A DNA stretch of 64,000 bases. Source: Dermanyssus gallinae. Lineage: Eukaryota > Arthropoda > Arachnida > Mesostigmata > Dermanyssidae. This document shows, piece after piece, positions 37,745 to 48,851 of this stretch (the stretch's first letter is position 1; each line of letters starts with the position of its first letter). The notes beneath the pieces are model-generated. The model searched no databases. It was given only the letters and a program-made list of their open reading frames with translations, and was not told where the DNA came from. Made by a program: the position numbers and the translations under genes. Location: contig QVRM01002077.1 in assembly GCA_003439945.1 (NCBI GenBank), positions 1 through 64,000 of the forward strand, read 5' to 3'.

Positions 37745-39510
37745 GGCTGCTCTCCGCCCCCTCCCCCCTCCCTCGGCTCCTCGTTTCGACCATTCTCCCG
37801 AGAGACCCGCTCAAACCTCTCCCGCCTGGCCGTTTCCTTGGCTGTCTTGAGTGTCAAAACAGCGTCGAACAAGCTCGTCGCCTCCCTCCATGCCTCCGCC
37901 GAAGTCATCATATGGGAGACCACCTCCTTGATGGGTCGGCCTCTCCCAGCGGTTGGTGCTGCGTCCTGTGCTTCCCTGAGAGCATCACACCGCAGAACAG
38001 TATGCTCTACGTTGTTCGTTTCTCCAGAGTCGCACAGTACGCAGATATCGCTGATGGCTTTCTTGATCCTTGACAGGTAGCTCTGGAACTGGCCGTGTCC
38101 GGTCAGAACCTGAGTCGTTTAGTAGGAAAGCTCCCTGTGTCGGCGGTCATACCATGCCCTGAGGTCCGGTATCAGACTCTTGGTCCAGCTCCCTGTGGTC
38201 ACACCGGGTCTTACCTGCGCCCATTCCTCATGCCAGATCCAGACCTTCGTCTAGATACATTTTACTTCATTCAGCCACTAGGAGGTCCCATGGCAGCATT
38301 TTGGCTAGGACCAGGAGAGCTTCGGTCGAGACTGTTCGATACGCCCGGCTTACCCTGATTGCCAGCGTTCGTTGGGTCGACCTTAGTGCCCCCCTATTTT
38401 TCGCCGTCCGCATTGCCATGTCCCCCCAGACTGGGGCTGCGTATAGCGCCGTTGGTTCGGCCACCGAGGCCAGGAGCCTTCTTTTCACCTCAGCCACCCC
38501 ACCGACTCTAGGCATGATCCTCGCCAAGTTCAGGGAGACTCTTTGGGCCTTTTCGGCCACGTACTTAACGTGTGCCGATTCGGTCAGTCCAGTGTCTAGC
38601 ATGACCCCAAGGTACTTTACCTTCTTTCTGATTTCTATCGGGTGGCCCGCCATCACGAGGTTAATGCCGGTCGTCCTCTTTCTTCCTGTTAGGTACATCG
38701 CCTCCGTCTTGTCGGGTGCCAGTTTCAAGTGATGGGACACCATTGACAAGGCCTCATTGGCGGCGCTCTCCAGGGCTCTTTCGGTCCTGGCTGTTATCAT
38801 GAGTGCAAGGTCATCGGCGTACGTTAACGTCTCCACCCCATACGGGAGACCTCGGATCTCGAGCACCCCGTCGTAAGCTATGTTCCAGAGCACGGGTCCT
38901 AGAATCGAGCCCTGTGGGACTCCGGCAGTAACCTCGTACTCCTGCCCCCCTGCAACCAAGCCTCTGTCATCCAGGTAGGATGAAATCATTCGACGGAGGT
39001 AGAGGGAAAAGCCCTTCCTCTTCATCGCCTCCACAATTACTTTCCAATTCTTTGTATTGAAGGCATTTTTGACATCCAGGAGGATCAGGAGCACGAATCC
39101 CTTTGTTTTAGGGGTCTTCATAGTCTCCTCACCCGCCCGTTTCAGAACCTTCTTTAGAGCCCCTAATGCGGATCTGCCCTTCCGGAAACCGTACTGGGCA
39201 TCTGATAGGGCGTTCTTTTCCTGAATCTCGTCGTTTAGTCTCTTGACTATAACGTTCTCCAGGAGCTTACCCATGGCGTCAATGAGGCATATGGGCCGGT
39301 AAGCCGAAGGCCCCGTCTTCCTCCCGGGTTTGGGGATCAGAACCAGGCTTGCCCTTTTCCACAGCCTCGGGAATCTCCCCTCTCTCAGAAGCTTGTTGGC
39401 AAGGTCTTGGAAGACCTTAGGCCACCTTTTGACCAGTAGCCTCGCTACTTCTGGGGGAATTCCGTCTAGGCCGGGCGCTTTACCGGTTGCCAACCGATTC
39501 CGGGCTTGTC
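37745..39510 (-). pseudogene. R1-like LINE ORF2: RT and CCHC motif, disrupted
   Basis: From the 5' truncation the frame is open with GKAPGLDGIPPE, FRKGRSALGAL, LILLDVKNAFNT (motif A), GVPQGSILGPVLWNIAYDG (motif B) and YADDLALM (YADD at 38810-38821), then YLGVMLDTG. The frame ends at a TGA (about 38267) after LPWDLLVAE. The protein continues with a second stop, a frame change near GCATGAGG, and a TAA before TTQVLTGHGQFQSYLSRIKK. Then comes the zinc knuckle CVLCDSGETNNVEHTVLRC (about 38043-37984) and a basic C-terminus. At least three lesions make it non-functional; the uninterrupted 400-residue RT suggests it is fairly young. Confidence 0.9.
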
Positions 39511-39524
39511 GACCTCCACACATT

Positions 39525-40185
39525 ATCTATGTATAGCAGCGCCAAGTAAAAGTTCACAGGTTAGGCTTATTAGAAAATGATACTCTGGCCACATCTAGAT
39601 ATCTCACAGTTGTTTGTTGGTGGTATACTAGACGAAAACTAGTGTGCATAAGCGTGATAAAAAGTTATACAAATGTAACAGTAGTATTATACTCGTAGTT
39701 AAAAGAAAGATAGAATGACAAAGAAATAACACAACTAGAAACGCAACGGCAGCTGCACGATTGTGTATACCAACATATCAGAGGTAACATTAGTGACAGC
39801 GACTTTAATAACAGCTTTTGGTTCAATTTAGCCTTAACAACAAAACAGCACTATTACAAAGAGTCACTACTACCGTCATGATACTGCTATGAGAACGAAA
39901 TGAATCTCAAAGTTATATAGTACTTGTCCTCCAAATAAAGCTACTTATAATGTAAATGCTTCAGAGCTTAGGATTTTCGTTTGCCATTATTACTTTTTCG
40001 GGGTTCTTACATACATGCATACAGTGCTAAAGCTATAATTCTGGCTGTAGACCTTGTTGCTAAATATCACTACCCGTTCACTAAATCTAGTAAAAGCTTT
40101 GAGAGAACTGACCTATTTTTCAATTCGATAGTTTCCTACAGATTCGTTATGACCAATGTACACCACCAAGCAGTGCTGTTTGGCG
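39525..40185. other. Unassigned stretch
   Basis: No recognised feature. Confidence 0.4.
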
Positions 40186-40305
40186 AATGTAACTAGACAT
40201 GCATATGATCTATTCTGGCTTCACGAGCAAATTCTCACCTACGTATTTCCTACAAAATTTCCGGGCGCGTTTGCCAGGTCGAACATTGTGTCAAAAATAA
40301 TCAAT

Positions 40306-40745
40306 ATGAAGAAAGCTCTCATTTTCTGTTCTCACTTAAACAAATCTGCCACCGAAGTGAATGAAATGCTTGTCAAAACTTACGGCGAGAATGTTATTGA
40401 TAGGTCACGATGTTTTGAGTAGCTTAAAATGTCCAACAGTAAAGCACGCAAAAAACAGCCAATCAAGTTTAAGGACACCAAATTGCAAGCTTTGTTGGAC
40501 GTAATGACAAGCAAACGCAAGAAGAACTCGCTGCTCAACTAAGAGTGTGCCAAGTAACCGTTTGCAGAAGCTTTAAGGCCATGAAGAAAACCCTAAAGCT
40601 CCCAAAGCGGGTTCCACATAACTGAATCAAGAAGAGAAGCAGAACCGACCAACCATTTATCAGATTCTGCTTGCCAGGTTCGAACAGAAGTCATTCCTGT
40701 ATCGAATCGTGACCGGAGAAAAAAAGTGAATCTTTCTTGAAAGTC
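40306..40745 (+). pseudogene. Fossil mariner transposase, N-terminal half
   Basis: ALIFCSHLNKSATEVNEMLV and KTYGENVIDRSRCFE begin at the ATG at 40306 and match the first helix-turn-helix of mariner transposases. After a stop at about 40420, PIKFKDTKLQALLD is followed in another frame by QTQEELAAQLRVCQVTVCRS, then LNQEEKQNRPTIYQILLARF and EQKSFLYRIVTGEKK. The usual GDEKW triad residue region is damaged (TGEKK then a stop) and the homology ends about 40745. The catalytic domain and 3' TIR are missing. It is unrelated in detail to the other two mariners. Confidence 0.75.
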
Positions 40746-42072
40746 CCAGCGCTGAAAGTCATGGTGTTAATTCCTAGCGCAGCAGCGTCATTGTCAGTGA
40801 GCCCGAGTCGCCTCTTTCTTAAACTTCGCATACTTTAGGTTTGCAGTAGCTTCATATAGCTTAGTTCTACGCAACAGGCATGCTCATGTGGATCAACAGA
40901 TCCACATGTGGATCATCATCATCAGTGATTAGTCAGATCTATTTTTATTAGTTGTTAGCTAAAATTCTGGCTTACGAGCAGTCAACATTGCTTCAGTAGC
41001 AAAATGCTACTGTGGCAATGCAACGATAGTGCCGTTCTACCTCATTTGACGCGAAGTGAACGAACGAAATGGAGACCTCTTCCGAGAGTTTGAAACAGCT
41101 TTGCCCCGACAAAAAGATAGAGCGCGACTTACTTCGCAAGACGAATTAAATGAAGTATCCTTGAAAGTTCATCGGCAAAACATAAAACACCGAGGCGCCG
41201 CATAAAGCGCACTTGTGGAATGGCTGCCAACGCCCTCTAGCAATTATTATGCCTGGCAATGTGACTTGTGAATTTCTTCCAGTAGGCGTTATGGTTAGGT
41301 TGTGGGGTTCGTATGGTTACCGATTACTAGGTGATGTATTAGTTATTGGCTTGTAGGACTAGAGAGAACACAGCTGCAGTTGTGACAGCGTTAGTTGCAA
41401 CATAAAAGGGACGGCTAACGACGAACTCCGCTCAAAGTGAATCTTATTCAACGCGACAATGTCGGTTAACGTTATCGACGATCACGGACGGTGCGTTAAT
41501 CAGGCTGAGCCGAGCCGAGCTGGGCCGGGCCAGGTCATAGAGAGATAGTCGGGAAACATAGGAAGAGGATACAAAGTATTTCTGGCAGGTGTGCGTTTTC
41601 CCATGGAGATCAACGTCGTTCCTAGCGGCGGCGGCGGTGGCAGCCACAGCAAAAGCAACAGCCCCGACTGCGGCGGCGACGGGAGCGGCTGCACGGCCCA
41701 TCACGGATAGAAAGTTTCGCCCAGCCTTCCTTTCAGGCCACGGGAAACACATAATCGTCATTATTGTTGTCATCATCATCATAACTATAATCACGATTGT
41801 CGTCGTCGTCGTCATCTTGCTCGCTGTTATCACCGGCAGGCGTCGGCAACGATCGATGTTTGCTACCCAAACCCACTGAGAGGGTTCAGTGGAGAACGCA
41901 AACAAATGCAACGACATACATAGGTATATATGGGCCGCCACGGAGCCAAGCAATGATTGTGGCTCGTTCCCCTTCTTGTTTCACATGCTTTCTATCCCTG
42001 CTCTCTTCCTTTTTCCTGCTATCCTAGTGATGCATGTATATATACGTATCCGCAATAATGTATGAATGTACA

Positions 42073-42076
<4 letters not shown>
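40746..42076. other. Unassigned stretch with a perfect small hairpin
   Basis: A perfect 10-bp hairpin, CATGTGGATC/GATCCACATG with a four-base loop, lies at 40885-40908. Around 41620-41830 GCG and GTC/ATC repeat-like runs give apparent Ala- and Ile/Val-rich frames on both strands, with no family match. Confidence 0.45.
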
Positions 42077-42160
<84 letters not shown>

Positions 42161-42165
42161 TAAGA
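42077..42165. repeat. (TA)n microsatellite
   Basis: About 90 bp of TA with one TG break. Confidence 0.95.
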
Positions 42166-43563
42166 TGGGTTTAAATGGAAAAGTACGAAACGCCGTGACA
42201 ACCAAACCGGTTGAAATTAAAATGTGCCGCTTTGGATTAACGTCGTGAAACCCGAATAGAGTGACCTGAGTATGCGTCATCACCTTCCTCTAAGCAAATT
42301 CAAAGGCGCTTCAACTCGGACAATGAACTGAAAAGCGCCGTGGAGAACTAGTTCGTCATCACATCCACTCTGGGAACAGGCAATCCTTCGGCTCGTAAAA
42401 CAGTCGGATAGTTGTGCTCAGGTCTCTGGTGATTACTTTTGAATGAAGACTTTAATGATACCCTCAGTGTCGTTTGTACCTTTCCATTTGAACCCACGTT
42501 TTATGAACCAGTTTGTTAATAACATATTAAAGGCCCAAATAATTATTTGTCCATCATTAGGCTACTTCAATGCAGTCTCTATAAATTGTTTTAGCAACTA
42601 TGAGTAGCAATGCACACCAAAACTGTTTTGTCGCAACTTGCAGTAGCCTACGAAAGTCCGACAAATCTCAAACGTCTATCAATTTTAAATGCATGCACAA
42701 ATATAAAAAGCTAATATTTACAAGGTACATTTCGTACAATTGTCACTTTCATTATATAGATCTTGCGAATTCGAAGCGAGACTCTAGGACATAAGAAGGA
42801 ACGGCTTGCTTAAATAATATATATATATATATATAGCCAAAAATACATTCAAGATATACGAACGTGTGCCCACTCGGGGCATGACTCAAGGCTCCCCCCT
42901 CTGAACATCCAATCACGAACGTTGCAGTAAATACTCGCCCGCCCTCTTATCTCCTCTAGCAAGCGCCAATCTTCTCCCGACATTGCTGAGCAGTTCCTTC
43001 GTAAGCAGACCAGTCCCTCTCCGCCCAATGTCTCAAGGGGGGCAATCGAGGCTTGAATACATTCTGCACTTGACTGCTTTCGCTAGGGCTGCACTTGTAC
43101 CGACCATTAAAGGGGCTAAAGAGTCGGTTACGATCGCATCCTATACCAGCAAAGCTTGGCTCCGCTCAAAGGGTTCAGGGTCGTGCCATCAAGTATCTTC
43201 CCATCTTCTTCTTCTTTTGTCTTTGACTAAACTGGGAGGCTCCAAAACAAACGGGTTACCTACCGACCGTAGACGTCTGCTAAATGTCTTCTGCAAGCTC
43301 AGTGGCGTGCGATTCAGCCTGAACTCTAAGAACAAAAAAGTCCATGGTGACCTAGAGAGTCGGCCTCATCACTGCATCTGCACCGGTGAGGGGTGACTAG
43401 TTCTACCTTCAACCTCAACCCGACCAATATTCGTGTGTCACCATCCGGAAGGGAACCCAGCTGACAACTCGGGGGGTGTGTGCAGCCATGCAGCTGCACC
43501 TCGCGGAAAAACTGCTTGTAACCTTGCTTTGCTAGCGGCCGAGCTGTTCGGTCTCATAAGCCG

Positions 43564-43564
<1 letters not shown>
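42166..43564. other. Unassigned stretch
   Basis: A short (TA)n run at 42816-42835. The GC-richer part 42985-43396 is open for 137 codons on the + strand, without ATG at its start and without known motifs. It may be an old repeat. Confidence 0.35.
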
Positions 43565-43600
<36 letters not shown>

Positions 43601-43604
43601 CAAA

Positions 43605-43651
<47 letters not shown>
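43565..43651. repeat. (TA)n - (A)22 - (TA)n compound repeat
   Basis: Two TA arrays flank a run of about 22 A. A retroposon tail inserted in or beside a TA array is one possibility. Confidence 0.9.
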
Positions 43652-43654
<3 letters not shown>

Positions 43655-45911
43655 TAAGCTTGATAGACGACGCTGACTTCCTAGAACCATTTATTGACCA
43701 TTGATTAGAGCCGCTTTCCAACTACTAAACCTAATGTTGCCAGGATTTACCTTCTTGCAAGCCTTGCTTCTTATCTGTACACGAGATCGCGCACATAGTG
43801 AACGCATCGTATAAATCAGTTATCAGGCTATATAAAACGTGCCGATGCATATGTACCGGGCAGACCATCCAGAAACGACATAATGAATAGACTAAACATC
43901 TGCTTAAAAAGAACAAGGGCATAATTTTTTACAAAACTCGAGTACCGAAGATACGAAATAGACTTTCTACAACAACACATTTTGCAATAAACACCGTTCC
44001 GAAAGTAGGCATTTACTCCAAAAAGACAATACTGTGTATCGAGATGGGCTAAAGAGACGTAGTGCACTATAAGCTCCTTTATTTGCCATTAGGACAACAC
44101 TCGCTCGCACTTATACGTGATAACATCACCTCACCCACATTATAGTCCGGACCATCACATGGCCCACTTTTTCGTATCAAATATCGAGTCATTCGGGAAA
44201 GATGGAATTTTTTCATTGGGAAAGCGTCGGGCCCAGGCTTTAGAAAAAAGGTCATGTAGATAGGATAAACTGAAATGACACTGTAGTTGTGAAAAACATT
44301 TCTAAATTTATATCTATATATATATATATACACAGCTCTTGTCTAGCAGATATATTCAATCGTTATAGAAGCTGTTGCTGCTGACCATAGACGGACTGTC
44401 TAACAACAGGCAGAATAGCGGACCGGCGTCTAGTACGCAAGCTGTTTCTCCAAACCTTTATCAGACTCGCTCGCACTGCTGCTGAATAAACAGGCGGACA
44501 GATTTACCAGGGACGCTAGTGGTGCGCTACTTTGACAGGCTACTTAATATTACTAGTCTTGCTACTTTATGGCAGACCTATTATTAATTGTCGGAAAGAA
44601 GGGGAGTCGAGTCGCATGGTTTGAGGTGCAACGGGAGCCTCAAGATCCGATAGAATGTGGTAAGGTAGGATGAACTTCTAAAACAATTTACTGACGTTGC
44701 GCAAATTGGAATTAAACTAAGAACTACAGATTATTATAAAAGTAATAATAACTGCGTTTGCGCGTACGCATCTGTCACTGGTGGATGACATGGCTGACTA
44801 TGTACCCGATACAGGGCGCGTCAGCTGTTTCTATTTGGGTCAATGTTTCTATTTGGGTGACTCTGCAACCGGCCTTCCGTCGCTGGCGGTGTCATAGCGA
44901 TTTCGTGTCATTCCTGCCTATTTAGCACGGCTTAGCTTACGCAGGACTCACTGATCCACAGTCTCACCAGATGAGCACACTTGAGGTTTAAATGTTGTAG
45001 AGGATTATAGAGGAGGCCGTTTTCGGAGGAGCGGGATCTTAGTTAGATTTGACTTGCAGCTCAACAAAAGGTTTCTCCATGAAGCCGCCGCGGCAGTTTA
45101 GTCCCAGCCTTTCTAGTTCCTGTATGGTCGTCTGCAATATGAAGCAACTGGCTTTCATCCCAGATATGAGTAGCTTCCAATTGGTGGTATACGCGATCAT
45201 TAGTAATGGCGTTTAAGGTTTGCAAACTGCTTTAAGGTTCTATCAACGTACTCTGCTAGGCGAACTGTCCAGCAGCAACGCGTTTGGGATTAACTCAAAG
45301 GCAAACTTCTTTAGACAGTGATAAACTCAGCTTGCAACGGCCGTAGTAGATTTACGCGTTAACCAGCGTGTGCCTAACTCTGCTCGTCAAGGTAAAGATT
45401 ACCTTGTTCACCCTTACCCACTCAACATTTATATAGTCGCCACATGGCAGTGCCTATATTAAGAGCTTCAGCTAGCAGTTTTTTTAATAAACACTTCAGT
45501 TGTTCACCAAAGCGCCGAATAAACTCCGCTGTTGGCTCATCTGCATATCATTAGACGAGCAGTTTCTTAAGTGACTTCATAAAGTTAAATTGTTTCGTTA
45601 AATCCTTGGTTTGTACAAGGTTATTGTATGTGTAAAGTTTATTTAATGAAGTTTTATTTTTTGTTCCGCCACACTAATCAAGCTTAGATATTTCTAGTCT
45701 AGTGGGCATACTTACATCGCTTTTCTCTGTTTGGGGGGAGATAAGAATGATTGTCAAGTAACGTCAAAAACAACTAAATTTAGTTAAAAGTGAACACATA
45801 ATTATAACAGCATAGAATATACACCAAGTCAGAAAATTCCCTACATAAAGCTCCTTTAATCTCGCAAATTCACGCCCTAAGCGTTTGTGCGAAGCGTCAC
45901 GAGAATATTTT
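43652..45911. other. Unassigned stretch
   Basis: Short frames only; a short (TA)n run at about 44315-44330. No feature recognised. Confidence 0.4.
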
Positions 45912-46230
45912 ATAATAATAACAATAATAATAATAAGATTCTGATACATTTATTTAATTCGTATTTGCTTTCAGCATACAGTTATGAGGCTTGAACGTGT
46001 CGCCTCGATTCAAGCAATGCTATTTAGCTGCTCATCTTATGGCGCTATAGAAGCGGCGTTGCCTCTACACACCGCGAGAGACAGAAGCTGTCTCAGATAT
46101 TCTCCCTCGCGCTGGTCCCCCGTTGTTGCTACCATTCTTCCGGTGAGATCTCGAATAAATTTTGCTGTCTCATTGCTGATGGGTCTTATAGTCTTCATAG
46201 CTGCCGGTACAAAGTGTGAAGACTGTTTTC
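45912..46230 (-). pseudogene. LINE ORF2 C-terminal relic with (TTA)n tail
   Basis: The minus strand reads SNETAKFIRDLTGRMVATTG then DQREGEYLRQLLSLAVCRGN and AASIAP before a stop at 46037-46039. This resembles the very C-terminal segment of LOA/R1-type LINE proteins (TGDxREGxYLxQRxSxAxxRGNAxSI). Upstream codons contain stops. Downstream about 90 bp of 3' UTR with AAATAAATG leads into a (TTA)n tail at 45913-45937. The family assignment is inference from this motif only. Confidence 0.5.
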
Positions 46231-46429
46231 GAGATCTAAGCAGTTACGTCTCGTTTCCAGTTTGGCATGCTCTGCTTTATTCAGTGTTGACAGAGCCATA
46301 GCTGAGATACGAGGGAGCTACGGTGCAGGACACTCTAGCATCTCAGGCTACGCACTTGCCGTTGTCCTGTATGAGACCCCGTGCTTCCAGTTTTGCTGGC
46401 AAAATTGCCTTCCTTTTAGATAAATAGAT

Positions 46430-47728
46430 ACAAGTTTGTTTCACCAGAAATTGGTAGATATTACCTAAAATTCATGTCGGCTGATAACGTTATTCACTAC
46501 TGCATGCGCCGAACCAGCTTGTATTTCCTTGTATTGCAGTATGTGGTATCGGTCAGTATTACGCGTAGAGTATGCGTCTGTTTACGTGCATTCCCTGCTT
46601 CCAATGGTTTGTCGTGAATGCAGGACTGTCGGTGAACCTATTTATGGCAAAGCGCAAATTACGCTTTTCTCTTTAGGCGCGATATTGCTCTACGACCAGT
46701 GCGCTGAAATCGTATTTGTCGTATAAGATCTTCCACAAAGCTTCGCTCTTGGCATAGTTCCAGCGCCAAGGTTGTCGATGCGTTACGCGGTAGTCCGAGC
46801 ATAAACTTCACAAAATTAGCTTTTATTTTGTCTATTTATTTGATGTTGTCTAAGGTTACGTTGGGTGCAATGGCCTGAAGGCAGTAAGTTATAATTGGAG
46901 CTATTTTTATCTTAAAAAGGTTCATTTCAGTCTTAGCGTCAATAATAAGATCTCTGAGTAGAGCCATGGTCGATACTGCTTTTGCACGCTTGTTCTCTTT
47001 ATGTGTTTTGTAAAAGATAGACCGGGTGTCAAGGTTACCCCGTGGTAGCTAAATTGACTTACTAATTCGATATTTTGGTTATTAACCCTGATGATATAGT
47101 CAAAACTGGCGTATCGGCCTCCTCGGGAAAATCGAAGAACTTTTGTCTTGGATGCATTAATTGTCAGCTTATACTGTGCGCACCATTGGCTCATTTCATT
47201 GAGGTAAAACTGCAGGTATGGTCTTGACCTGGCTTATGATAAGATCGTCAGCGTAGAATACATACGGGGCTTTAGTATTTCGAAGTGTTTGGTTTAACCC
47301 TGCAACATAGAGGACGAATAAGAAAGGGCTTGCTGTGTCGCCTTGCGCTAGCCCAATGGTCTTTTTAACCTCTTGCACAATACAGTGAGGCCCATTTCTA
47401 ATTGTGATGCAGTTCGCAGTGAGAATGCTTCTAATTAGATTGCACATTCGACCTTTGATGTCAAAGTAATGTCGCTTAGCTTCAAGTAAAAAAAACGCTG
47501 CGTAGGTCATCTGTCAGTTGTTGAAACGTTCCCGCACGTGACGAAGGACTTCCCTGAAAGCTCGTTTAGTTAAGCGATCTTCTAAGAACCCATTCTGTTC
47601 CGTAGGTATTAGATCTTTATATTCCATATATAGTCGGGTCACAATTAGTGAGGCTAATATTTTGTAGATTACCGTAGTCAATGCTATCCCGCGATAGTTT
47701 GCTGGATCTGTGGCGTCGTCTTTGCTTT
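46430..47728 (-). mobile_element. Degenerate copy of the 2A-LINE family
   Basis: The sequence aligns with 48770-50180 of the complete element, from 3' UTR (both have TTTCACCAGAAATTGGTAGA on the + strand) up to RT. Recognisable pieces are IGLAQGDTASPFLFVLYVAG and VFYADDLII; MSQWCAQYKLTINASKTKVL follows. Frame changes occur, and about 45 bp around RT motif A (VDFKTAFDSVPRD in the other copy) is deleted near 47485-47495, removing a catalytic aspartate. The 5' end stops at an AAT-rich microsatellite. Confidence 0.85.
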
Positions 47729-47730
47729 TG

Positions 47731-47816
47731 TAAAATAATAATAATAATAATAATCATAATAAAAATAATAACAATAATAATCATAATAATAACAATAATA
47801 ATCATAATAATAACAA
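47731..47816. repeat. AAT/AATC microsatellite
   Basis: About 85 bp of AATAAT with regular CAT and AAC variants. Confidence 0.9.
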
Positions 47817-48586
47817 CATTTCGACAATCCAGCTAAAGCCCAAAATCTCAAAGTGATATTTAGTAACTTGTTCGTTGATAAGCTGTTTCTTCTAAATGTG
47901 GTCCTGTTTGTCTTTAAAGAGACATCCAGGGGCTGTGGGTATGTGTTTCGCGTATGTCTCTTGAAGGAAGGAGGTTTGTTGTACCGCGCTCAGTGAAATT
48001 GTCCCCGGTATTCTGGTGGTGGATCTGCTCCAGCAGCACGACTGCAACAAGCTGCGAATCTTGGTCGTGATGTGAAATGAAAGAAGCGTCGCATCGTTTC
48101 GAACCACACTGGCAACACAAACGCAGGAGGGAGGGAGAGGCGGTGAAGGAAACAAGCATGGTCTCGCCTTTTTCGAATTGCTTCCTTCCGCGATTGTGTG
48201 TGTGTGTGCGTGTCTGTGAGTTGGAAAAGGCAAACAAGAGCAAAGCGGGTAATAGTAGTACATTTAGACATCGTTCAATATATCTTTATTGGACGTCGCC
48301 AGTTTGACTCCGCAGGCACCTCACGACGACGACGACGACGACGCTAGTGCTGTTGCTTCAACTGGCTGAGGGATTTGCGACCGCAGCAATCTAGATCTCT
48401 CGTTTTCGTTCGAGTTGGCTCCCTGGGAATGGCTCTGGGCCAAAATCCGCACTTCGCCGCTGACGTGCGGATCTCTCGAAGGCCTGACAAAGTTGCAACA
48501 AATATCGCTCTACTTGTTCTAACTGAAAAGCCTTCCTCTTTGTTCAAACAGACAACGTGTGCTCCAACGCCAGGCGTACCGTTGGC

Positions 48587-48589
<3 letters not shown>
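47817..48589. other. Unassigned stretch
   Basis: A GT-rich run at about 48196-48215 and a (ACG)n run at about 48325-48345. The frames here on both strands show no known motif. Confidence 0.4.
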
Positions 48590-48639
<50 letters not shown>

Positions 48640-48652
48640 ATACATATATACA

Positions 48653-48693
<41 letters not shown>

Positions 48694-48764
48694 CATATAC
48701 ATATACATGTATATATATATTTTATCATATATTTTTTTTTATATAATATATATAATATATACAG
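48590..48764. repeat. (TA)n compound microsatellite at the LINE 3' end
   Basis: About 175 bp of TA with CA and TT interruptions, directly following the 3' end of the LINE (minus strand). It may be an expanded tail or the insertion target. Confidence 0.9.
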
Positions 48765-48851
48765 GTTTATTTCACCAGAAATTGGTAGATGCTACCTAAA
48801 ATTCATATCGGCTAATAACATCTTTCACTACTGCATGCATTGAACCAGCTT

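Larger units (their letters stand above)
37290..39524 (-). mobile_element. R1-clade-like LINE with 14-bp target-site duplication
   Basis: Both sides carry GACCTCCACACATT (37290-37303 and 39511-39524), a perfect direct repeat. The element lies on the minus strand: 5' truncation at 39510 just inside the RT domain, C-terminal zinc knuckle, 3' UTR, and a 6-8 base A-tail (T run at 37302-37309) at the duplication. That combination proves target-primed insertion with loss of the 5' half. Another element is nested in its 3' UTR. RT plus downstream CCHC motif without RNase H fits the R1 clade; a site-specific target is not evident. Confidence 0.92.

Noticed and set aside
40671..40690. GGTTCGAACAG resembling a tRNA B box
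   Set aside because: It lies inside the mariner relic and has no A box or cloverleaf around it.
41589..41879. 96-codon frame with Ala-rich start and Ile/Val-rich membrane-like segment
   Set aside because: No ATG at the start; the hydrophobic part is a translated GTC/ATC trinucleotide run, open on both strands.
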